Assembly (NCBI GenBank): GCA_910586835.1
Contig: CAJUJU010000039.1
Location: 1 to 39,072 of the forward strand
Reading direction: 5' to 3'
DNA: 39,072 nucleotides
Source of the DNA: an uncultured Acetatifactor sp.
GTDB lineage: Bacteria; Bacillota; Clostridia; Lachnospirales; Lachnospiraceae
A model generated the notes under the pieces. That model had not been told where the DNA came from. It saw only the letters and a list, made by a program, of their open reading frames with translations, and did not search any database. A program made the position numbers and the translations under genes. Positions 14,396 through 22,831 of the stretch are shown one piece after another; positions within the stretch are counted from its first letter, which is position 1; each line of letters begins with the position of its first letter.

Positions 14396-15089
14396 CCAGC
14401 CCGGCAGCCTCCAGGGCAGGCTTCAGATAATCCACCACAAAGGCGCCTTCCTCTTCTGCCGTGTATATACAGGAATCCCAGGTCTGCACTGCCTCCGGCT
14501 CGTTCTGTACCGTCAGATATTTTACAGGCACTCCTTCCTTTTTCAGTTCCAGCAGATACTTTACATAATAATCCGCCCAGAGCTTTCTGTAACGCTCCAA
14601 CAGCTTGCCGCCATGGTTCATCTCGCCGTTGGTCTTCATGTAAGCAGGCGGCGACCAGGGCGAAATCAAGATCCCGAACTCCTTTGCACCTGCACGTTCC
14701 ATGGCCCTCTTAACCAGAGGAATGATCTGCTCCCTGTCATGGGAGATATCAAAGGAATGAAGATCTTCGTCCCCTTCCTCCACATAAGCATAATTTCCCA
14801 GTCCGAAATCGCAGCTGTTCATATGCATCCGCCCAAGCACATAGCCTAAGCCGCTCTCCCCGAAGTATCCCTCCAGGAACTCCTCCCGTGCTTCCTCCGA
14901 AAGCTCCGAAAAGCTCACCGCCGAGGCCTCCGTAAACGCTCCTCCAAAGCCCTCGATCTCCTGCTCCGAAAGCTCGGGATAGACCTTCAGCATATGCATA
15001 TAGTCCAGCTGACCGGATGCCTCCCGGGTCTGCTCTTCCCAGAATTTTTTCCTGTTCCCGTCCGTTGTTATCACTCTTACATTTTTCAA
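14391..15089 (-). pseudogene. GH30 glycosidase, interrupted by the prophage
   Basis: The N-terminal 233 codons of a family 30 beta-glycosidase. Recognisable parts are the GFGGAFTEASA motif near the N-terminus, RMHMNSCDFGLGNYAYVEEG, FGILISPWSPPAYMKTNGEM, and the acid/base Glu197 in TVQNEPEAVQTW. The frame is typical up to ALEAAGLGD, where the phage begins. The nucleophile Glu and the second half of the barrel are missing, so the product should be inactive. The frame continues 44 codons into the phage to a stop at 14256. The TTG at 15089 has GGAGGG 8 bases upstream; a start at 15149 is possible. It would have been secondary to the phosphorylase in the same operon. Confidence 0.88.
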
Positions 15090-15188
15090 TTCCAAACCCT
15101 CCTGCCCGCCCCGGCGGGCAACTTTATTAACAGTTCCTGACAATCTCACAATGTTTCCTGAACACCGCTCCGACGGACAGGCACCACA

Positions 15189-18100
15189 TCACATTAAATA
15201 CGCGTCGATCCGGGAGATCTTCCCGCTTCTGAGTTTAAGCGCCAGCTCTCCGCCGATGGTGTCTCCCTCCGCCTGGTGCCGCTCTACGTTCTCCAAAAGC
15301 ACCATGGAACATATCCTTGCAGCGTCGGAACCATAGGTGTTCTTTCCGCTCTCATTGTGGTAAATCACTTTGCAGCTGCCGCAGAGCATAAACGCGGCCT
15401 CCCCGGAAGCGTCAAAGTAATCCGCCCGCAGCCTGGGCGCCAGGGTAAAGGTCAGGCTGCCGTCCTTCAGCCCGAAGCCGCCCTCCCCCAGGAACATGGA
15501 AAGCCACATGGAAAGCATCTCCACCGTGGAACCGGAAAGCCTTGACACAAAGCCCTGTCCGTGAACGGAGCTGTCCGGATTTGCACTGGAGGCAAGGAAG
15601 GAGGAATTCTCCAGAATACTTCTCCCGTAGACCTCCGGTTTCTGGAAGGGAATCAGCGCGTCCCCCACAGCCTCATAAAATTCGTCGTACAGTCCTGCCT
15701 TCAGCATTCCCAGAAAATACTTGTATTCCATATGTAAAAATACGCTCTCACGCTCCAGCCAGCCGGGTGTGAATGCCCTCACACGGCCGTTTTCCATGGA
15801 CATATTCTCAATGGATTCCGAAGTTTTGTACATCTTCAGATGTTGGTCGTAAATATCCGTCTTTTTAATCTCGGCACACATCTTCCAGGCACGCTCTCTG
15901 TCCTCTTTTCCGCAGGCCGCCAGCATTCTTGCCGGTCCCTCCAGAAATCTGGGCACAGCTGTCCTCCGGAAGGATTTCACCCGCACGCCCGGCATCCCGT
16001 AGGGGCTGATTCTGGGACTTCCGTCCTCATTCAGAAGCGCCTCGTACTCCTGTGCCTCATAGGTAAAATAGGTGGGCATTACTCCGTTGCCCAGCTCCAG
16101 GGCCCTGGTTACGGCCTGATTCAACTTTTCCCGGAAAGCGCCCAATATCACGGACAGCTCTTCAAAGGAAACTTCCTCCTTCTCTCCGCTGACGCAAAGC
16201 ATGGTCTCCTGCCGGAAAGCCTCCCGCAGATCCGCCGTCTTATCCCAGTAATCAAAATCGCTGACTTTTTGCTGTAATGCGCCGTAAATATCCCGCATGA
16301 ACCGAGCCAGCTCTTCGGGCAGCTCCTGCCCCTTTTCGCCGGCCTTCGCCCGCTCCTGCACCTCGTCCGCCAGGAAATCAACCACACGCTTCAGCTCCAG
16401 GGTCTCCGGCATACTGCTGCCGAACAGTCCCGGCAGACCGTTCATGGCGTCGTTCCAGCCCGGCTTGCCGCCCTCCATCTCCACGCCCAGTCCCTGGGAG
16501 TCCAGCAGCGCAAACTTGTTGACCGCCAGCGTCATCAGCTTTCCGAACAGGTTCGTGGTCACTTTGTTTCCTTCCCTGTCCTTCAGCCAATTGGTTCCCT
16601 GCGCCTGAAAGCCCGGCCTGGCCGCCTTCTCCTCGCTGTGGTACACGGCTCCGTACTGACGGATCTTGCCGTTGTTGTTCACATAAGTGTCCCGCCTGGG
16701 CCGAACCACGCCCACGCTGTCATAAAATCCGTAATCCCCTCTCCCGTACAGCAGCTCCTGCTTTTTGTCGGGATAGACGGACAGATAATTCTCAATCAAA
16801 TCCAGGTTGTAATCCCAATGATCGCTCCAATACCCCTCTCCGAATCCTGCCTCGATCTCTTCGTGAGCCAGGGCAATCAATCCGTTGACCAGCTCTTCCT
16901 CGCTGCCCGTGACCTTCAACTGATAACCGGCTATGGCATTGGGAATCTGTCCCGGTGTAAAAGGCCTGCTCAGGACTTCGGAAATCTTTCCCTCCGGGTC
17001 AGCCACATGCCGCTTCACCAGCGCATGCGCCTCCTCCCTCTGCCCTTCGTCAATCCGGAAGGTACAGGGACGAATCTCCAGCGGATTATAGCCGTCCATC
17101 TGGATCAGACTGTAAAAATGATGTACGTTGAAGTCTCCCATGGCGGGACAGAAAAACACGTCGTTGCGTCGATTCTGGCACACGTCCCGGTAATTGCCGT
17201 TGCCCTGGGAATAATACTCTCCCGCAATGGAAAAGAAATTATAATCCCTCTCCGGGTCTCCGTGCTTTCTGCTGAAGAGATGCACCACCGCAGGCTTTTC
17301 CCCGCTTCCCAACACATAGGGATATCCGCCCCGCAGGAAGTTATCCAGATAGCACTGCTCTACATACTGGTCAAACAGCGGATTGGCCGTCCTGGTCCAG
17401 ACGTCCTTTGTAAAGGACGCCGTCAGCTCTCTGGCCTGCCGGAACTTATCTTCCCCGTAGCCGGGAGCACAGAATGCCGCCGCCTTTTCGTTCAGTAGGG
17501 CCAGGGAGGAAGCAAAGCCCGCGTAAGCCGTAAATTCCAGGCTCTCCCCGCCCTCAAGCCGCGCCTCCGCCGGCACAAAGCCGCAGGGAACCTTGTTGGC
17601 AAAGCACTGCTTTCTTGCAGTCACACCTGCCATTCCCTCCTCCAGGAAGGTCACTGCCTTGACCATGGAGTTGTCACAGCCAAAGATAACGCTCTTATCG
17701 TACAGGATCGGCTGCAGCTTTCCGTCTCTCACCGCGAGATAAAAGTAACCTCCCTCAATCTCCGAAACCTCCGCGGAATCATCGCTGGAGGCCCGCATGG
17801 TATACAACGGCGCGTTTTCCTCAATATTTTTGATATCCGCCCAGCTCTTGAAGAGATTGGACATTTCCTTGTACTGCCCGTTCTGAATCCCGTAGGGAAT
17901 GATCTGAGCCATGCCGTCCAGCACTTCCAGAGAATGAGCGCAGGAATCCATATTCTCCACCTTAACCTGCCGCATCAAAGCGCCGATGCTCTCATTTGGA
18001 AGAATACAGTAGCTCACCGTAATTTTCAGGCCGTGGCTCTCCTCGCAGACACAAAAAGTATTCTTCTCAATCTCCATTCTCCTGACCGCCGACGGATCGT

Positions 18101-18383
18101 AGGCGCAGAACGGCTCAAAATAGCTGCCATCCACACGAATAAAGGTGCGGAACCCTTTTAACGGGGTATTTTCATAAGCCGTATTGGCCGGGTTAAACTC
18201 CATCATGGCATTCCCCTTGTGGTGAATGCCGAAGCTGTTGATTCCCTGCCCCCTGTTGGTGTAAAAGGACCACACCGGGATCCCGCGAACCCCCGCCAGC
18301 CCCGGCAGGAAGCTGGAGAAAGCAGGCATCCGCGTATAATCCTCAATGATAAATTTCTCCCCCGACAATGTATAATTTCCCAT
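15189..18383 (-). CDS. Glycoside phosphorylase, GH94/GH149/GH161 type
   Basis: A 1064-residue cytoplasmic enzyme of the inverting phosphorylase clan related to cellobiose phosphorylase, which uses phosphate to split an oligosaccharide and release a sugar 1-phosphate. The general-acid Asp645 sits in PGWNDAMNG, equivalent to the WND motif of GH94. Other family marks are NRRNDVFFCPAMGDFN, MDGYNPLEIRP and GYWSDHWDYNLDLIENYL. The N-terminal part (SFLPGLAGVRGIPVW, FYTNRGQGINSFG) and the length above 1000 residues fit long beta-1,3-glucan phosphorylases (GH149 or GH161) better than short cellobiose enzymes; that specificity is inference. No signal peptide. GAGAGGG precedes the ATG. It lies between permease pair 2 and GH30. 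Confidence 0.8.
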   Translation of the reverse strand: MGNYTLSGEKFIIEDYTRMPAFSSFLPGLAGVRGIPVWSFYTNRGQGINSFGIHHKGNAMMEFNPANTAYENTPLKGFRTFIRVDGSYFEPFCAYDPSAVRRMEIEKNTFCVCEESHGLKITVSYCILPNESIGALMRQVKVENMDSCAHSLEVLDGMAQIIPYGIQNGQYKEMSNLFKSWADIKNIEENAPLYTMRASSDDSAEVSEIEGGYFYLAVRDGKLQPILYDKSVIFGCDNSMVKAVTFLEEGMAGVTARKQCFANKVPCGFVPAEARLEGGESLEFTAYAGFASSLALLNEKAAAFCAPGYGEDKFRQARELTASFTKDVWTRTANPLFDQYVEQCYLDNFLRGGYPYVLGSGEKPAVVHLFSRKHGDPERDYNFFSIAGEYYSQGNGNYRDVCQNRRNDVFFCPAMGDFNVHHFYSLIQMDGYNPLEIRPCTFRIDEGQREEAHALVKRHVADPEGKISEVLSRPFTPGQIPNAIAGYQLKVTGSEEELVNGLIALAHEEIEAGFGEGYWSDHWDYNLDLIENYLSVYPDKKQELLYGRGDYGFYDSVGVVRPRRDTYVNNNGKIRQYGAVYHSEEKAARPGFQAQGTNWLKDREGNKVTTNLFGKLMTLAVNKFALLDSQGLGVEMEGGKPGWNDAMNGLPGLFGSSMPETLELKRVVDFLADEVQERAKAGEKGQELPEELARFMRDIYGALQQKVSDFDYWDKTADLREAFRQETMLCVSGEKEEVSFEELSVILGAFREKLNQAVTRALELGNGVMPTYFTYEAQEYEALLNEDGSPRISPYGMPGVRVKSFRRTAVPRFLEGPARMLAACGKEDRERAWKMCAEIKKTDIYDQHLKMYKTSESIENMSMENGRVRAFTPGWLERESVFLHMEYKYFLGMLKAGLYDEFYEAVGDALIPFQKPEVYGRSILENSSFLASSANPDSSVHGQGFVSRLSGSTVEMLSMWLSMFLGEGGFGLKDGSLTFTLAPRLRADYFDASGEAAFMLCGSCKVIYHNESGKNTYGSDAARICSMVLLENVERHQAEGDTIGGELALKLRSGKISRIDAYLM

Positions 18384-18420
18384 AAATGATCCCTCTCTAA
18401 AAATTTATGCCTTCACGAAG

Positions 18421-18515
18421 CGCCTCCATGCCACAAACCCGAAGAATCGCTGCTCTTGCGATTCTTTCAGAGGCGAAACATAGAAAATCTTAGCTTGAAA
18501 AAGCTTAGATTTTCT
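18421..18515 (-). repeat. Two hairpins between permease pair 2 and the phosphorylase
   Basis: A 9-base perfect stem (AAGAATCGC at 18442-18450, GCGATTCTT at 18458-18466) lies inside a CGCCTC/GAGGCG outer pair. A second, 15-base stem with one mismatch lies at 18482-18515 (AGAAAATCTTAGCTT and AAGCTTAGATTTTCT). There is no T-run on the minus strand after either, so they look more like transcript-stability or attenuation structures inside the operon than strong terminators. Confidence 0.5.
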
Positions 18516-18522
18516 TTTCGCC

Positions 18523-19479
18523 TTATTCGCCGGTAATTCCCGTATTCTCAATTCCCTGGATAAACTGCTTCTGCACAAACACATACAGCAACAACAGGGG
18601 CGAGATGGAAATCAACGTAGCCGCCATCTTGTATGCTTTATTCAGCTTGAAGGCGCCGCCCTGCGCCGAGACCAGCGTGCTGAACTCGCTGTTGAACATA
18701 TTCAGCTTGGACGGCAGCAGCTCGATATTGCCCCGCAGCAGCGTGCCCGTGATATAAGTCTCGTTCCAGTTCCACACAAAGGAGAACAGAAATACTACCA
18801 GAATTGTGGTAGCCGACATCTTCACCACGATGAACCAGAAAATCTTCAGGGAGGATGCGCCGTCGATCTGGGCCGCCTCGTCCAGCACTCTGGGAATCAT
18901 ATTAAATGCCGTATAGAAGATCAGGATCAGCACCGTGGAATACACGCCCTGTCCCAAAAGCGCCATGGATACCTGGGGCAAAGCCGTGCCGATCAGCTGA
19001 AGCGCCGTTGCGTCCTGCACGGACACGAACATCATCAGCCTGGGGATCATGGTCACGGGCGTGGGAATAATAAACGCCAGCACAATCATCACAAACCAGA
19101 AGGCCTTGAACTTAAACTCATATCTGGAGAGGGCGTAGCCTGTCATGGCAGATACAATGGTCTGGGCCAGCGCCATACCGCCGGACCACAGGATCGTATT
19201 GCGCAGCGTAGGGCCAACCTTCAGCACCGTGCCCGCCACCTTCAGATTGTTCAGGGACAGATTCTTCGGTATCCAGGTCACGGACGGGTCAATAATGTCC
19301 GCCGATGACATGAAGGTCTTGGCAATCATCTCAAAGATGGGCTCCAGATACACAAAGCCCACACAGATCAGCACAAAATAGATGGCTCCCTTTGCGACAA
19401 AATTTCTCCACCACTTAAAGTCGTGCCTGGTTTTTATCTTGGTTTTTATCTTGGTTTTCGTCTTGGTTTTTCCTCTCAT
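18523..19479 (-). CDS. Sugar ABC transporter permease, MalG/LplC type (pair 2)
   Basis: A 318-residue inner-membrane protein with about six membrane segments and the EAA loop DEAAQIDGASSLKIFW, which docks the ATPase. It would form the channel with the partner encoded just upstream. The N-terminus carries an unusual run of Lys and Thr (residues 4-17, KTKTKIKTKIKT) encoded by imperfect 12-base tandem repeats. The ATG is 14 bases after the upstream stop, with AGGGGG in the gap. Substrate inferred as glucan oligosaccharides from the neighbours. Confidence 0.88.
   Translation of the reverse strand: MRGKTKTKTKIKTKIKTRHDFKWWRNFVAKGAIYFVLICVGFVYLEPIFEMIAKTFMSSADIIDPSVTWIPKNLSLNNLKVAGTVLKVGPTLRNTILWSGGMALAQTIVSAMTGYALSRYEFKFKAFWFVMIVLAFIIPTPVTMIPRLMMFVSVQDATALQLIGTALPQVSMALLGQGVYSTVLILIFYTAFNMIPRVLDEAAQIDGASSLKIFWFIVVKMSATTILVVFLFSFVWNWNETYITGTLLRGNIELLPSKLNMFNSEFSTLVSAQGGAFKLNKAYKMAATLISISPLLLLYVFVQKQFIQGIENTGITGE
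19429..19470 (+). repeat. 12-base tandem repeat inside a permease gene
   Basis: About three and a half copies of GGTTTTTATCTT, with substitutions, encode the repeating Lys-Thr-Lys-Ile of the permease N-terminus. The reading frame is kept because the unit is a multiple of three. Copy number could change by slippage without a frameshift. Confidence 0.75.
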
Positions 19480-19493
19480 ACCGTCCTCACCCC

Positions 19494-20417
19494 CTACCAG
19501 ATGTCTCTTCTCTTGGGCTGCCGTTCCTTAAAGATCAGGCAGGCCGCCCCGATGACAAGCAATACCACGATACAGTAAATCCAGGAATAGGTGGCGGCAA
19601 ATCCGAAGCCGCCGTTGGTATTGTTGGTCGCGGTCTTGATCAGCGAGTAGATTGCACTGGTGTCATAGGTTCCCAGCTGCGCGATGGTAAAGATCACTGC
19701 CACCATCGCCGTGGGCTTGATCATGGGAATCGTTATCTTCCACAGAATCTGCCACTCGTTTGCCATGTCGATCTTCGCCGCCTCATAGAGAGAGACGTTG
19801 ATTCGCTGCAAACCGCTGACAAACAGGACAATGGGAATTCCGGTAAACCACAGGATCATGGTCAGCTGGTCAAAAATCCCTTCCATGAACAGGGCAATCC
19901 TGGGCGAGTAGCTGCGGATCATGTTCAGAATGAACACGCCCTCGTACCCGTTGTACAATCCCTGGGCCGCCTGCACCGTCTCCTCCGCCTTATCCAGAAT
20001 CTGACTCATGACCGGTCCCGACATGATGATCACCGGCAGGAAGTAGATGGTGCGCATCAAGCCCTTTCCCACCTGGATTTTGTTCAGCAGATAAGCCATC
20101 ACAAAGGAAACCACCAGGATGACAAAGGTATAGGGAATCACCATTCCCAGGAAAGAGCCCAGCGCCGGAACGAACTCCGTGTTCCGGAAAAAAGCCGTGT
20201 AATAATTGCTCCAGCCCGCAAAGGTGATATCGTAACCCGTTACATTCGTGTTGACATTGCAGAAGCTCAGTGCGATTGTGGCCCCAAAGGGAAACAGAGT
20301 AAACAGGACAAATCCCAGGATCCACGGCGCCATAAAGGCATAGCCCAGCCGGTTCTGACGCTTCTCATAGCCCTTTGTGCGCCCGCTTTTTGTGCGTTTT
20401 TCTACCTTCTTCGCCAT
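19494..20417 (-). CDS. Sugar ABC transporter permease, MalF/LplB type (pair 2)
   Basis: A 307-residue inner-membrane protein with six membrane segments (for example LGYAFMAPWILGFVLFTLF near the start). The EAA loop reads YEAAKIDMANEWQILW, where the usual Gly-Ala is replaced by Met-Ala. The ATG at 20417 has GGAG 8 bases upstream, inside the end of the DUF5696 gene; a GTG at 20426 is an alternative. It is the heteromeric partner of the MalG-type protein downstream. No ATPase gene lies nearby. Confidence 0.88.
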   Translation of the reverse strand: MAKKVEKRTKSGRTKGYEKRQNRLGYAFMAPWILGFVLFTLFPFGATIALSFCNVNTNVTGYDITFAGWSNYYTAFFRNTEFVPALGSFLGMVIPYTFVILVVSFVMAYLLNKIQVGKGLMRTIYFLPVIIMSGPVMSQILDKAEETVQAAQGLYNGYEGVFILNMIRSYSPRIALFMEGIFDQLTMILWFTGIPIVLFVSGLQRINVSLYEAAKIDMANEWQILWKITIPMIKPTAMVAVIFTIAQLGTYDTSAIYSLIKTATNNTNGGFGFAATYSWIYCIVVLLVIGAACLIFKERQPKRRDIW

Positions 20418-20422
20418 TGCCG

Positions 20423-22831
20423 TCACTCCTTTCCCACAACCAGAGCACTCTCCGGTGCAACGGTTGTACCCTGATAAGTCACTTCATGCTCCGTGTAGTT
20501 GATGACCACATACCTGATCTCCTCACCCCTTCGGTAGCTGTTGATGACCACGCCGTCCTCCGGCACGATTCTGTCCGTCCACTCAAAACCCTGTACCTGA
20601 CTGAGCACATCGTTGATCTGGCCGTATACCGTCCCGATCAGCTCCTCGTACAGCGTATATTCCGTGGAATAATAGTTTGCCGAAAAGGTGTCTCCCAGCT
20701 TATAGGAAGGCTCCTTCGACAGGATGAAGGACGGGAAAATATTATAGTCGATCATCCGCAAAATACAGTCCTGTGTATAGAAGGAGAAATTCGCGTAGGG
20801 CGCGTACATCTCCATGGTTCCGTGAAGCACCATCTGCAGAAAAGGCACCGTGTCCGTCTCAAAGATAAACTGGGAGCTTCCCACAGGAGCCTGCAGATAA
20901 CGGTCCGTATACTTCCAGAGATAGCTGTTGGGGTTTTCCAGGTTCAGCCTGGTCTCCTGCCCGATCTCCTCCAGGGTCTTCCGGTACAGCTCCACGCTCT
21001 CCGTGAGACTGGTGATCACACCGTCCCTGCTCCAGTTGGAGGTGAGCACATGGGGCATTTCGGTCAGGGTCAGACTGCCGGTAAAATCCGAGGTTCTGTC
21101 CGCCAGCAGCCTGGTCCACTCCGCCGTCTTCTCCGGCGTCGCGTAGCTGAAAAGAGCCGTCGGCACGTTCTCCGGAAGAATCGCACTCTTGTCAATGCTC
21201 AGGTACCAGTTGCTGATACATTTTACAGCCGTATTGTAATAATTCACCATTTTCCGGTTGACCGTCACCGTATTCCGGGACAGCGAAATATCCACTCCCT
21301 GCTCCCCGAAGTCCTGAATCAGTCTCTTAAAATCTCCCTTGCTGCCTATGGCGCCGGAAAATTTCAGCTTATAAGGTCTGGAAAGACTCTCTCCGCCCTT
21401 CTGCCAACCGATCAGGCCGGAATTGATGTTGGTAATCCCCTTCGCCAGCACCTGGTTCAGAATCTCCTCCACATCCTCCGCAGTGGTCATCTCCACCTGG
21501 GAATTTCCCACAATACCGCTCTTGGAATCTGCCATGATGAAATCCAGCCGGATGGGAATGTCTCCCCCGTCTGGCTCCGCCAGGGTCAGCTCCCCCGCAT
21601 TCAGGAGGAATTCCCTGTACACCCTTGCCATACCGGTGTAGTCCGCGGCAGGTGTTCCGTCGCTGCCGTCTCCGAACAGAAAGGCGTAGGTGATGTCGAT
21701 GTCATAATGGTATATCTCATCCATCTGCTTGAAAAACCCGCTGCCCTGCTCGTCATACAGCTGATAATAGTTGATATTCAGCTCAAATCTGGGATAAGCC
21801 CAGGTATAAGTGGTAGCCTTGGTGCCGTCGGGGTTCACGATGATATCCATGTACTCCGCACCCTGATTTGCCCAGGCCGCAAAAGCCATCTGCCCGTTCC
21901 CGTGGGCAATGCCGAACACCGGCATCACAGGGTCCTTCACCGGCACGTCGTCATAATAGGCAAAGCTGTAGTTGGTCTCCGTGGCAAAGTCCCTGCCGTA
22001 CACGTCCCCCTCATAGGCGTTGAATACCGAGGTGTTATCCACAAACCGGATCAGACTTCCGCTGCCGTCCGGCACCAGCACATAACCCGGCACCCGGTAG
22101 CTGTCCTGCTTTTCCCACTCCAGCGTCTCCGGATTCATCACATTCATGCGCCCGCCGCTGGCTCCCAGGAAAGGGGTGATGTCAATGGCTGCCAGGCTGT
22201 TCAGCCCGCCGCCCGACATCTCACCGCAGGGGATGAAATAGTCGATGCTTTCCTCCCCCAGGGTGAGGTATACCTTCATCTGCACCTCCGGCTTCCGAAA
22301 GCGGATATCCAGACAATACTTTCCCTCCTCCGCCTTACTCAGCGTGGATTCCACATCCTCCTCGGAGGCGGAGGAAATGTACTTGATCTTGTCGCTGTCA
22401 TAGTACTCCAGCGTAATCAGCGAATTGGCGATTCCCACATAGGTGCTGTTTAAGTCGTCCGGATAGCTTTCCGCCGCCTCCAGGATCTCCTCCGGGGAGG
22501 CTCCCGCCTTCTCCAGCGCCTTTACCGCATCCTTCACATCTCCGGAAAAAGGCAGATCCGCGCCGGTCTTGATGCAGTACCCGGTCTGCTTATCTACAAC
22601 GGCCAGGACATCCCTGTCCTCCCGCCAGTAATATTTTACGGTTCCGGTCTCCTTAAGCAACTCGTACTCCGCATACTCCGCAGGCTCGTATTCCGCCCTT
22701 TCCGGTGCCGTTTTGGTGTCCCGGTTGGTGGCCACATAAGCCTCGGCGCTGGCGGGAACAAGTCCCAGTCCGAGAACCGGTATCAAGCCCAAGGCAATCC
22801 ATTTGTTTCTCTGCTTTCTGTTAAAAAACAT
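20423..22831 (-). CDS. DUF5696-type exported protein
   Basis: An 802-residue protein with a short hydrophobic N-terminal signal (KWIALGLIPVLGLGLVPASA, about residues 10-29). The mature part is rich in Tyr, Asp and beta strands, with motifs such as YVLVPDGSGSLIRF, NQGAEYMDIIVNPDG and VDISLSRNTVTVNRKM. I match it to DUF5696, a family of unknown function that accompanies sugar ABC transporters in Firmicutes; the match is from memory. The central VDISLSRN region might be part of a barrel enzyme fold. The ATG overlaps the end of the YIP1 gene by 11 bases, so the two are coupled. Confidence 0.7.
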   Translation of the reverse strand: MFFNRKQRNKWIALGLIPVLGLGLVPASAEAYVATNRDTKTAPERAEYEPAEYAEYELLKETGTVKYYWREDRDVLAVVDKQTGYCIKTGADLPFSGDVKDAVKALEKAGASPEEILEAAESYPDDLNSTYVGIANSLITLEYYDSDKIKYISSASEEDVESTLSKAEEGKYCLDIRFRKPEVQMKVYLTLGEESIDYFIPCGEMSGGGLNSLAAIDITPFLGASGGRMNVMNPETLEWEKQDSYRVPGYVLVPDGSGSLIRFVDNTSVFNAYEGDVYGRDFATETNYSFAYYDDVPVKDPVMPVFGIAHGNGQMAFAAWANQGAEYMDIIVNPDGTKATTYTWAYPRFELNINYYQLYDEQGSGFFKQMDEIYHYDIDITYAFLFGDGSDGTPAADYTGMARVYREFLLNAGELTLAEPDGGDIPIRLDFIMADSKSGIVGNSQVEMTTAEDVEEILNQVLAKGITNINSGLIGWQKGGESLSRPYKLKFSGAIGSKGDFKRLIQDFGEQGVDISLSRNTVTVNRKMVNYYNTAVKCISNWYLSIDKSAILPENVPTALFSYATPEKTAEWTRLLADRTSDFTGSLTLTEMPHVLTSNWSRDGVITSLTESVELYRKTLEEIGQETRLNLENPNSYLWKYTDRYLQAPVGSSQFIFETDTVPFLQMVLHGTMEMYAPYANFSFYTQDCILRMIDYNIFPSFILSKEPSYKLGDTFSANYYSTEYTLYEELIGTVYGQINDVLSQVQGFEWTDRIVPEDGVVINSYRRGEEIRYVVINYTEHEVTYQGTTVAPESALVVGKE

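Noticed and set aside
14009..14713. 234-codon plus-strand frame spanning the phage-host junction
   Set aside because: It crosses the insertion site into the antisense of GH30, so it cannot be an old gene. The translation is Pro/Arg-rich with no family.
20375..22453. 692-codon plus-strand open frame
   Set aside because: It is the antisense image of the DUF5696 gene. The high His/Leu/Val content is typical of a shadow frame.
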